64,000 nucleotides of DNA from Scenedesmus sp. ARA3 (taxonomy: Eukaryota > Chlorophyta > Chlorophyceae > Sphaeropleales > Scenedesmaceae): NCBI GenBank assembly GCA_004335835.1, contig RWJK01001124.1, positions 2,877-66,876 on the forward strand. Reading direction: 5' to 3'. The translations under genes and the position numbers were made by a program. Of the stretch, positions 47,566-57,640 are shown in pieces. How positions within the stretch are numbered: position 1 is the first letter of the stretch; each line of letters begins with the position of its first letter. The notes below the pieces were generated by a model. That model was not told where the DNA came from and did no database searches. It saw nothing but the letters and a program-made list of their open reading frames with translations.

Positions 47566-48298
47566 GTGTGCGGTTGCTTGGGGAGTTGCAGCTGGTGTGC
47601 TTGTATGTTGTAATTATTGACGCGGCAGCGAAGTGCTGAGCTTGCAGCTTATTTGAATCTTTTGTGCTCAAGTGCAGGGCTGACATCTGAACATGATCAA
47701 ACAGCACGTGCATGCACACGAGGTGGCAGCCCTCACCTTGGGCTGGCTGTTGCACTGACAAGCATCTGCATGCCACTTTGTGGTCTTGTCTGCTATGCCT
47801 GTGCGGTTTTGGGGTCGGATATGCTCCAGCCAACATCAAATTCAAACAATACCGCCACCGATATGAGTTTGAGAGGTTCTGAGACGTCTGATGACCGTAG
47901 ACACTGGCCAGGCCGCAGCTGGTGTGCACTGCTTGGGTGGTGATGTCAGCACTGTTAGATGCGCATGTTGCCTCGCTGGTTGCTCTGCAGATGTTACCAA
48001 CAACTTACGTGTTTACTCGGACGTATTATTCCGTTGCCAAAGCCACCCTGATCTCGACTGGACGCTCTCTTTGGAACGCTTCGTGTGCTCCTCTTCGTCG
48101 CAGCTCCTGCCCCGCATGCTTGCCCCTGCACCTGTGCAAAGTTCAACGTTGCGTTATAGCCATATCGCTGTTCGTATAGTCTGCCGTCGAGGTCTTTTCA
48201 GGCCGGCAGCAGCGAAGCAGCACCAGCAAAAGCAGCAGCAGTGTGCTCGTCCCCAACACCTCCCACTCCACCCCCAATACAAGCACCCCACCCCCACC

Positions 48299-48853
48299 AT
48301 GGCAACATCAGCATCACCAGCAGCAGCTGCTGCAGCAGCAGCAGCTGACTCCCCTGCATCAGCACCAGCTGGCATCAACGTAGTGGGGCCAGACCACATC
48401 GTGCTTCGAGTGGCAGATCCAGTGGCCTCAGTTGCTTGGTACTTCAGCAAGCTAGGCCTGCAGCCAGTGAGGCTGCAGGAGTATCAAGACGGAAAAGTCC
48501 CTTTCCCATCTGTGCGTGTGAGCCCCACCTTTCTGATCGACTTCATGAAGCAAAAGCCAGCGGATGCAGAGCAGCAGCAGCACGCGCCGCAGGCAGCACC
48601 AGCAGGCACAAGTAAGACCAGCGGTTCTGCAGCGCCGGCAAACCTGGACCACCTGTGCTTAGTTGTCGGGGGAGATGATATAGAAGATGTTAAGCAGCGG
48701 CTAGCGGCGCTTGGTGTGCAGGCAGAGCAGCAGTTTGATGGGGTGGTGGTGAAGCGATTTGGGGCGCAGGGGAATGCGCTGTCAATCTATGTGAGGGACC
48801 CTGACTCAAATGTGGTGGAGCTGCGGACATACGGCGGTCAGGCCAGCAGCTGA
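48299..48853 (+). CDS. Glyoxalase/bleomycin-resistance (VOC) family protein
   Basis: A single-exon frame of 184 aa from the ATG at 48299 (context CACCATGG). The same frame is open upstream, and a start at about 48118 (MLAPAPVQSSTLRYSHIAVR) would add a possible transit peptide. An Ala-rich lead is followed by two VOC half-modules: VVGPDHIVLRVADPVASVAW with YFSKLGL, and NLDHLCLVVGGDDIEDVKQR with QGNALSIYVRDPDSNVVELR. The two DH histidines and the final Glu are the expected metal ligands. It most resembles the GLOD5/STM3117-like group. Its substrate is unknown. Two copies of its C-terminal part follow the stop. Confidence 0.9.
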   Translation: MATSASPAAAAAAAAADSPASAPAGINVVGPDHIVLRVADPVASVAWYFSKLGLQPVRLQEYQDGKVPFPSVRVSPTFLIDFMKQKPADAEQQQHAPQAAPAGTSKTSGSAAPANLDHLCLVVGGDDIEDVKQRLAALGVQAEQQFDGVVVKRFGAQGNALSIYVRDPDSNVVELRTYGGQASS

Positions 48854-48962
48854 AACCAGCAGAGCCGGATTTGTGTCAGTTTTACTCTTGCAGCAGCCAC
48901 AGCTGCTGCTTGTGTTTGGGGTCCTGGCTGATTGCAGAAAGCGGTAGTGGTTCTGTGCACAC

Positions 48963-49352
48963 GTGCTGCAGCAGTTTAATGGGGTGGTGGTGAGGCACTT
49001 TGGTGTGCAGGGCAATGCGCTGTCAATCTATGTGAGGGACCCTGACTCAAACGTGGTGGAGCTGCGGACATACGGCGGGGCAAGCAGCAGCTGAGCAGCA
49101 GCTAGAAGATGACTACAGTAACATATGAGTACTGCAGTAGGCCATCGCTGCTGCTGGAAGTGTTGGTGTTCAGGCTTTGGAAGTGCTGTTCAAATGCTGC
49201 TAGTACCAGTGAGCTGGCCCTGTGCTGCAGTTGGTGGCCGCTGTTTGGTGCTGCGCTTTGGTGTGCAGGGCAATGCGCTGTCGATCTATGTGCGGGACCC
49301 TGACTCAAATGTGCTGGAGCTGCGGACGTACGGCGGTGGGGCCTGCAGCTGA
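48963..49352 (+). repeat. Two C-terminal copies of the VOC gene beyond its stop
   Basis: Copy 1 (48967-49094) reads QFNGVVVRHFGVQGNALSIY, continuing to ELRTYGG and TGA. Copy 2 (about 49255-49352) reads FGVQGNALSIYVRDPDSNVL, continuing to ELRTYGG and TGA. Both keep the frame with few replacements. They lack the first VOC half, so they are probably not independent genes. Confidence 0.85.
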
Positions 49353-49406
49353 GCACCTGCTCAATGTACATGGTGCATGTTTTGTACTATGGCAGCAGCC
49401 AGCCAC

Positions 49407-49438
<32 letters not shown>

Positions 49439-49941
49439 TTGCTGTTGCTGCTGCTGCTGCTGCTGCTTATTTTTGGGTTCCTGGAAGTGTGGCCTGGTTG
49501 TGCTGGCACCGCTAGTTGACCGGACCAGCCTGGGTGCACATGCTGTAGTTGTATATGCATTATGGCGGCTATTTACCAATGACCAACAGGGGACTAGTAC
49601 TGTGGTGTGGGCGTGTAGGTGCGCGCTGCTGGTGCACATGGCGCCTTGCAAGGATTGTCTTTGTAACAGGAAGGTTGCGACCAATAATGCTTGAACTTCC
49701 ACAGCGACCCCCAGCTCACAGCCATAGAACTTGTCTTTTACAGCCTAGTAGCAGCACCATGACCAGCAACAGGCGTGTTCGAAAGCTCTTGAGTCGCAAC
49801 GTCACATGATGTTAGCCGCCAACCCACACAGCTGCTGAGCGCCGCCCGACAGTGGTGCACCACTGTCGCCACGTGGCAATGCCCATGGGTCGAACAAACA
49901 AACCACACAGACAAACACATGACTGACAATCACCAGTCAGG
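49353..49941. other. Convergent 3' region of the VOC and methyltransferase genes
   Basis: It contains a plus-strand CTG/TTG run at 49406-49468 and is otherwise featureless. Frames here read through the repeat as poly-Cys or poly-Gln and are not believable. Confidence 0.5.
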
Positions 49942-52023
49942 TTATGCAGTGATGTGGCAGTTAACTGCCCTGTGCCCTGCCGCCCCGCAGTGGTGGCAAT
50001 GCACGTGGTCAAAGCCGCACGTTGCTATCTTCAAGCACTTGTCATAATTGTGCGGCCGGCAGATGCGCGTGCCATCTGCTGTAAAGCGCTGTGGGTAGCG
50101 CAGAGGGTTTTTGACAAAACCCTGCTGCCTGGCTTGCAGGAACCAGGGTTCAGCGCGGCCAGCGTGCAGCAGAGGGTTTAGGCCACACTGAACCTCGAGC
50201 CAGTCCCACCAGGCTTTAGGGTTTAGGATCTGTCCTGCTGCTGCCGCTGCTCCTGCTGATGACGGCTGCTGATGCTGCTGCTGCTCTTGAAATTGGCTGC
50301 TGCTGCTGTTTCCTGCATTGTCAGCCGCTCTGCCGTTGGGTTCAGCGCAAACTGCTGCAGCAGCCACCACGCGACCGCCTGCAGCACCTCTTGACAGTGT
50401 AGCATCCTGCAGTTGCTGCTGCAGCTGCTGCATGTTGTCCCGCAGCTGCACTTCTTGTGGCAACAGCTGCTGGCTATGTGCTTGCTGCACCTGCAGCACT
50501 TCACTGTGCTGTTGCCCCTGCTGCTTGTGCTGCTGCTGCTGCTGCTGCTGCTGCGGGCCCTGCACCTGTTGCAGCAGCTGCCGCTCTGCTGCTGCTGCCA
50601 GCTCCTCACTCTTCACCACCAGCAGCCGGGGCTTAAGGTGCCCCAAAACCCAAGGCAGCAGCCGCAGCAACGCCTCCAGCTGCCTGTTGCCTCCTATGTC
50701 TGCAAACACAACGTTGCATCGCTGCTCGCTGCTGCTGCTGCTGCTGTTTATACGGTCGCTAGTACCACCAGCAGCACTGGCTGCTGGCTGCTTTACTACG
50801 CCGCCGCTGCTGTTGCTGTTGCTGCTGCTGCATCCTCGGGCAATGTCCAGCACTGTTCCAGGCTGGTCAAGCACATCCGCGACCTCAAACCTGACATGAG
50901 GGTAGCGCTTGCGGGCCTGCAGCAAGCGCAGCAAAATGCGGGTGGTGCTCTGTCACGGTCATCATCATCACCATGTTATCATTCAGCTCTGTCACAGTGT
51001 CAATGATGCAGCAAATACTTGGCTGCAGACCTGCCACTGCCACTGCCTCCCTCAAGTTGTCGGCAACATGCTGTTACATGTCACTTTCAAACAGTCATTT
51101 ATGTTACGAAATCATGTATCTAGCTATGTTGCAAGTGTTCAGCTTGCTCACCTGCGCCACAGCCTCCTCTGAGTTGTCTATGCCCACCACTGCTGCTGCG
51201 TGCTCTGCGAGCATGTTGGTGGCCATGCCGTACGAGCAGCCTAGCTCAAGCACCACATCGCTGCTGCTGACCTGCATGTTTAAAAGTGCAGAGCAGGCAA
51301 CAAGCTTGACGTGAGCAGCACATGAATGTTTATAGCAAAAAGCAGGCATACAAGGCAGCGCAGCTGCAGCACAGCACAGCTTCGCGATGAATTGTGCATG
51401 CGTGCACATGTTCACACAACACAGCACCACACCAGGAGGTCCTTGCGGTGTTGAATGCAGAGTTACAACTGCAACGGTTGGTGCGTGCATGGTGCGTGGT
51501 GCATGGTGCATGGTGCGTGCATGGTGCGTGGTGCATGCAGTGACCATGCTGCGCACATAGCATGTACGGCTTCGGTGTGAATGCACCCCCAAAGTAGGGC
51601 AGGCGACCTAGTCAGCCATCCGCTGTGCTGCTGCGCTGTGGTGGTAAGAAAATAAGCCACGTGCTGCCATCTGCTGAGTATTTAAGCTGTAGTAAAGAAG
51701 GTCAAGCAGTGTCCTGCATGTAGATGTACCTGTGAGCGGGCAAGCCGTCGGTAGTCCTCTGTTGCTGCTGTCACCAGGATCAGCTTCGGCTGCTGGAACA
51801 CAGGCAGCAGACGCTCGGGCCTTACATGCGCTGTTTGACCAGTTTTGAAGTGAACTAGATACCTGCCAGCGTATGGGCCATCGGGAGGAAGGCTGTCGGG
51901 CGTTTGCTGCACTACTGCTGCTCCAGTGCTCCTGTCCGATTTCAGCCAGACGAAGACAGGTTCTTGCTGGGTGAAGGATCGTTTATGGTCATTGCTGTAT
52001 ACTCGAAACGTGTATTCATCCAT
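49942..52023 (-). CDS. SAM-dependent methyltransferase with C-terminal zinc knuckle
   Basis: Three exons: 51730-52023, 51152-51271, 49942-50916; 1389 nt, 462 aa, all phase 0. The N-terminal ~98 residues (MDEYTFRVYSNDHKRSFTQQ to PKLILVTAATEDYRRLARSQ) precede a Rossmann methyltransferase core: VVLELGCSYGMATNMLAEHA is motif I, AAVVGIDNSEEAV holds the acidic ribose-binding loop, RFEVADVLD is the adenine-site Asp, and NVVFADIGGNRQLEALLRLL is the motif IV region. Then comes a long Gln/Ser/Ala insert (translated CAG runs) and a C-terminal part ending HCHHCGAAGHRAVNC, a CX2CX4HX4C zinc knuckle preceded by further Cys/His (CRPHNYDKCLKIATCGFDH). The knuckle suggests an RNA or nucleic-acid substrate; that is inference. 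Intron 1 holds a GGTGCGTGCAT minisatellite at about 51477-51540. Confidence 0.88.
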
Positions 52024-53093
52024 CGTGCTGTACTGTGCGTGGCACGGCGCGTTGTGTGTCAGTTCCGGCCCGGTATTGCAACAAACCATCACTGCGCTTC
52101 ACAATCCAAACAACAAACAAAAAAAAAGTCAGTTGCAGTGATGTAGATTGCATCTGGAAGTGCAGCACGCAGGCTAGCTGTTTCAAAAATGACAGCCAAC
52201 ACATGACACATTGTCACAGTGTCATTCCCAAAAGAGGGCATCCACAGCCCTTACAGTAAAAAGCTTGCATTGGCATGTAAACACAGTTTGAAATAGCTGA
52301 ATGCAACATGCTGCTCACTCACGCATCTAGGAGGCGCCCCCTGCCACCATTACAACCTGGTCTCTCTCATGCAGTTCAAACAATCTGCATTATATTGTAT
52401 GATCCACTATTAACATCACATGCTGCCAGCTGCGTCATTGAAAACACACCAGCACACACCAGTGCAACCCTGTCGACAGGGTTCAAACAGCAACCAGGCA
52501 CCACACAACTGAGTAGCACTCCTGCACCCACCACATGATTTCCTCTCTCGAGCTGCTGTGTCTAGACGTGAGGCCTACCACCCGGCACGCATAAGAAAAT
52601 TTAAACTCATGCAATGCTGGGCGCAACCAGTAGCCACACAATCGGACACCAGACCAGGCAACACCTGCGCAGCAACATGCTCCTGTCTTATCACACTGCA
52701 TATGCCCAACCCAACTCCAAACACCGGTGCGCCCACCGCAGACGCCTCAACCCAACTAACTCACAGCTGCTTCACCGCACGCTCAACCAGACGACCTGCA
52801 CTGCGCCTGCAGCCACATTCTTCAGCCATCCTGCTCAATCGTGTGCATTTTGAAACCTGGGAGGACCGCGCAGCGCTCACGCATTGGCCTTTGCCAGCTT
52901 TTCTCCTGCAGCTTCACACCTTCCTGCTCCTTGGCCTTGCTCTCACGCTCCTTCACAGCCTGCACCCGGGGGTCTGCCAGGATCTCCTTGGGTGCACCAC
53001 CTGCCGCCAAACCCTCCATCCACATTGTGACACATCAAAAAGCTCAACCATGCTGCTCATGGAGTGGAACAATAATAATATCCTCACAGTCTT
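52024..53093. other. Intergenic region with a stray copy of the next gene's last exon
   Basis: About 52870-53000 (minus) reads KEILADPRVQAVKERESKAK and EQEGVK, a copy of the end of the HCF173-like gene, lying downstream of its stop. The rest should include the methyltransferase promoter. I see nothing else. Confidence 0.65.
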
Positions 53094-53379
53094 TTAGGCG
53101 TTGGCCTTGGCCAGCTCCTTCTCCTTGACACCTTCCTGCTCTTTGGCCTTGCTCTCACGCTCCTTCACTGCCTGCACCCTTGGGTCTGCCAGGATCTCTT
53201 TTGTACGCTCCTCGCTGGGGGGAGGGGGAGGGGGCACAGCGCGGGGGAAGGGCTGCAGACCCACCCTCCAGCGGTTGCGGTCTGCGGCGACGACGCAGGT
53301 GATGCGGCAAGCAGACGGGCAGGCATAACAGTAAGCTACATGCAGTTTGAACAAAATTCCCTGCAAATCATGGTATCAT

Positions 53380-53425
<46 letters not shown>

Positions 53426-56400
53426 CATCTGTCATATGCAAGAGGTATCTCCTTGGTGCGCTCCTCACTGGGGCCAGTGGAGGCGGCACGGCGCGCGGAA
53501 AGGGCTGCAGGCGAGAACCCGTAGTGTACTGGATCGTGTACAGACAGATGGTGTCGATGTACAATGTCTGTGGTTAGCGTCATGCTTACATGGCCATGCC
53601 ACATGTCCCAGCAGCAGCAGCCGGGGCAGTAGCAGCAGCGGCAGCAGCAATCGCCTGGCGCCAGCCGTAGGAACAACCTGCTGAAGCCCAGTCTATAGCC
53701 CACCTCACCACATTACAAACTCCCTCATCTGCAGCAGCAGCAACCACTAAACCCAGCTAACATCACTAATGAGTACTCACCCAGCGCCAGCTTCAGGAAC
53801 AGCCTGTTGAAGCGCGCTTCAGTCATGCTCTTCCCCTTGGCCTCAGCACCTTCACCCCTGCGCAGCTCCAGCGTCTTGTTTGCTGCATCGGGCCTCACCA
53901 GTGCAGCAAGCACTGTGTCTGCTGCCTCGTCACGCGAGATGACGCCGATGAGGGTGTCACCCTGGTCAGCTTCTAGCAGTGCTGGCCCCTCGATGCCCTT
54001 GTCATCAAGCCCTGTCAACAGGGCACAGGAAACAACAGCCAATGATACGATATGATACGACAGGTACGATTGGTCAGGGGTGAGTTGTGAGCGTGTGGAG
54101 AACTGGCATGTGATGATGATGTCGCCCTGGTCTGCCTCCAGCAGCGCTGGGCCCTCAATGCCCTTGTCATCAAGGCCTGAGAAAAAAGTCGCACATTGGG
54201 ATGTAGAGGGGCACAGGGTTGAGTGAAAGTGAATGGGATGTAACAGCAACCTTTGTATTTGGCAACAGGCTGGGGTTTGTGTAATCACACGGCGTTAATA
54301 AACGCCGCAAGGTTACGGCAGATCTTCGTGCAACACGGAGCATCCAACCCTTTCGAGGTTGTATTCAATGTTTCCTTGGTCAATACTTGATGTTCTGTTC
54401 GTGTTCTGATGTGTGTTCATTTCCAGATTGCTCACCTGTGCAGCGGATGACGGTATAAGGCAGCCCGCTGGCCCTCAGCACGCACTCCGCCTCGTACTTC
54501 CAGTTGAGCACGCCACCCGGGTTGAGCTGAATAATAGGGATGTCAGCCTTGCGGGCTGCTGCATCATCACCAATGAGCGCGTTGCGCTCCACACCTGCGG
54601 ACGTTTCAGCACAACATAACAAACAGTGTGTGATGCGTCAGCCGTGGTTGAGCTGGATGATGGGGATGTCCGCCTTGCGGGCCGCAGCGTCATCACCAAT
54701 GATTGCGTTGCGCTCCACACCTGCAGAGGTGTTACGAAAGCAGATGGCAAGCAGCATGTGTTCAGTTAGCCGAGGTTGAGCTGGATGATGGGGATGTCGG
54801 CCTTGCGGGTCGCTGCATCATCACCAATGAGGGCGTTGCGCTCCACGCCTGCGGCAGCATCAGGTTGGGAAAATAGAGCAGCAGGTGTTCAGTCAGCCAG
54901 GGTTGAGCTAGGTGATGGGGATGTCGGCATTGCGGGCCGCTGCGTCACCGCCAATCAGCGCGTTGCGCCCCACACCTGCAAAAGGTTTGTTGTCGCGGGA
55001 AGCAAGCAGCAGGTGTGTTGTTATAGCAGGGCTTGAGCTGGGTGTTGGGAATGTCAGCACAAATGCCGGCAGCTGCATCGCCAATGATTGTGTTGCAGTT
55101 CACACCTGCGGCCGCGCTACGCAACTCAAGGCAGCATGCAGTTGTTGAGCCGGATTGCAGCTAGGTGATCAAGATGTGCTGCTGTGCTGCTCTGCACAAC
55201 ACCCATTGCAAGCTTTCAGGGTTACCACACAAACCTGCTGATGAGATGGCCACCACTGCTGGGCGAGGCGCCTTGTAGGCGGAGATGCCGCTGCCATCAA
55301 TGATCATCACCATCATCATCATCATATTACCATATAAGCCATAGCAACGTCAGTGATGGCGAGGCATCTACCCACACAACATCACTGCAGCCGTCAACAA
55401 CAGCAACGGTCTATCTGCTGTGCAGAGGCCTACCTGCCGATGAGATGGCAACTACTGCCGGGCGAGGCGCCTTGTAGGCTGAGATGCCGCTGCCATCAAT
55501 GGCCAGACATCTATCCACACACACAACAGCAACGGTCTATCTGCTGTGCAGATGCCGACCTCCTGACGAGATGGCCACCACTGCCGGTCGGGCCGCCTTG
55601 TAGGCTGAGATGCCACCATCAACAACACGTATCTATCTGTACAAAACAGCAGCAGCTCAACAAATGTGCAGCTACCCACCTGCTGATGAGATGGCCACCA
55701 CTGCCGGGCGAGGCGCCTTGTAGGCGGAGATGCCACTGCTGTCAATGATCATCATCATCATGTTACAATTTAAGCCATAGCAACGTACATGATGGCAAGG
55801 CATCTATCCACACAATGTCACTGCAGCCGTCAACAACAGCAACAGCCTATCTGTTGTGCAGCAGCATACCTGCCGATGAGATGGCCACCACTGCCGGGCG
55901 AGGCGCCTTGTAGGCGGAGATGCCGCTACCATCAATGGCCAGCTCAAACTTGCCCGGCCTGTAGCTGGGGTTGGGCGCCTTGTTGAACTCAAACCTGCGG
56001 CGAGCAGAAATCCAAGAATACAGATCAGTGTTTTGAACCGTGCCTCCCTGTATGACCAGCTCAAACTTGCGGGGCCTGTAGCTGGGGTTGGGCGCCTTGT
56101 TGAATTTAAACCTGCAAGCAACAAGTGACAAATTGTGTTCTCACCGTGGTTGGCGTTGAATGTCCAGGCACATGAATGCGCTGCCGTAGACATGACAAGG
56201 GATCCCGTGTTGTGTGTGTTACAGACTCGTTGCTTTTCAAAGCATGCAAACAACTTGGCGGCATACTGTGTTTTAGGGCATGATGTCGATAACTCAAGCC
56301 AGCAACACAGTGCCGCCGTACCTGCTCAGCACCAGGCCTAGCTTGTGATGCGAGAGGGGTCCAGCGGGCCCCTGGTTGGGTCGCTTTGGGCCTGCTTCAC

Positions 56401-56865
56401 TGGCACAAAGCTGGACCAGGGCAGACGCACAAAGCCCCTCAAACACCAAAAAATATCCTTATGCCGTTTGCACCGGTATCCAGATGCAAATTCGCGCACC
56501 TGCTCAGCACCAGGCCCAGCTTGTTGATGCGAGAGGGGTCCAGCGGGCCCCTGTTGGGGTCACTCTGGGCCTGCTTCACTGCCACAAAGCTGGACCAGGG
56601 CAGACGCACAAAGCCCCTCAAACACCAAAAGGTATCCTTGTGCCGTTTGCAACGCTATCCAGATGCAAATTCGCGCACCTGCTCAGCACCAGGCCCAGCT
56701 TGTTGATGCGAGAGGGGTCCAGCGGGCCCCTGTTGGGGTCACTCTGGGCCTGCTTCACTGGGACAAAGCTGGACCAGGGCAGCCGCACAGTGGTCCAGTC
56801 ACCCTCTGATGATGTGTCAAAGGTGGCCTGGTAGGTTGACTCTGGTGTGGCATCCTGGTCCTGCA

Positions 56866-56896
<31 letters not shown>

Positions 56897-56993
56897 TTGT
56901 TTGTCAGCAGCCGCATAGTGTTTTAGTCACCCTCTGGTGATGTGTCAAAGGTGGCCTGGTAGGTTGACTCTGGTGTGGCATCCTGGTCCTACA

Positions 56994-57028
<35 letters not shown>

Positions 57029-57598
57029 TGTTTGTCAGCAGCCGCATAGTGTTTTAGTCACCCCCTGGTGATGTGGCAAAAGTGGCCTGGTAGGTCGATT
57101 CTGGTGTGGCATCCTGGTCCTGCAGCAGCAGCAGCAGTTGTTTGGTCAGCAGCCGCACAGTGGTCCAGTCACCCTCAGGTGAGGTGACCTGGCAGGGTGA
57201 CTCTGGTGTGGTTTCCTGGTCCTGCGAAATGCGTATGTGTGTTTTGGGGGGCAGGGGTGCCAGCAGCAGCAGTTGGGCTGTAAGCTCAGCATTCACAGCA
57301 CTGCAGAAGTATGTGTTGTTTTAAATGGTGTGTACTTCACCTGGGCCATGCGCATTACGCCAACACAGCTCCCAGGGGAGGAACTTTCCGAGGGGCAGGG
57401 CAAACTTCCCGCTGGGAGGTGTGAAATTCCCACAAGGATGCACGTGAACTTCCCACCAAGAACCACCCAAACATCTCACCGTCTTGATGTTGAACTTGAA
57501 GATCTGGCCGTCGCCCTTCACGCGCAGCTGCAGCCCATCATAACCAGACAGGTCCATGTCAAGTGCCTTGGTGCGCGCACCACAGAAGCCGCCACCCT

Positions 57599-57640
<42 letters not shown>

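Noticed and set aside
48963..49352. Independent small VOC genes
   Set aside because: They contain only the last third of the fold and lack a start in a sensible position; better explained as tandem partial copies.
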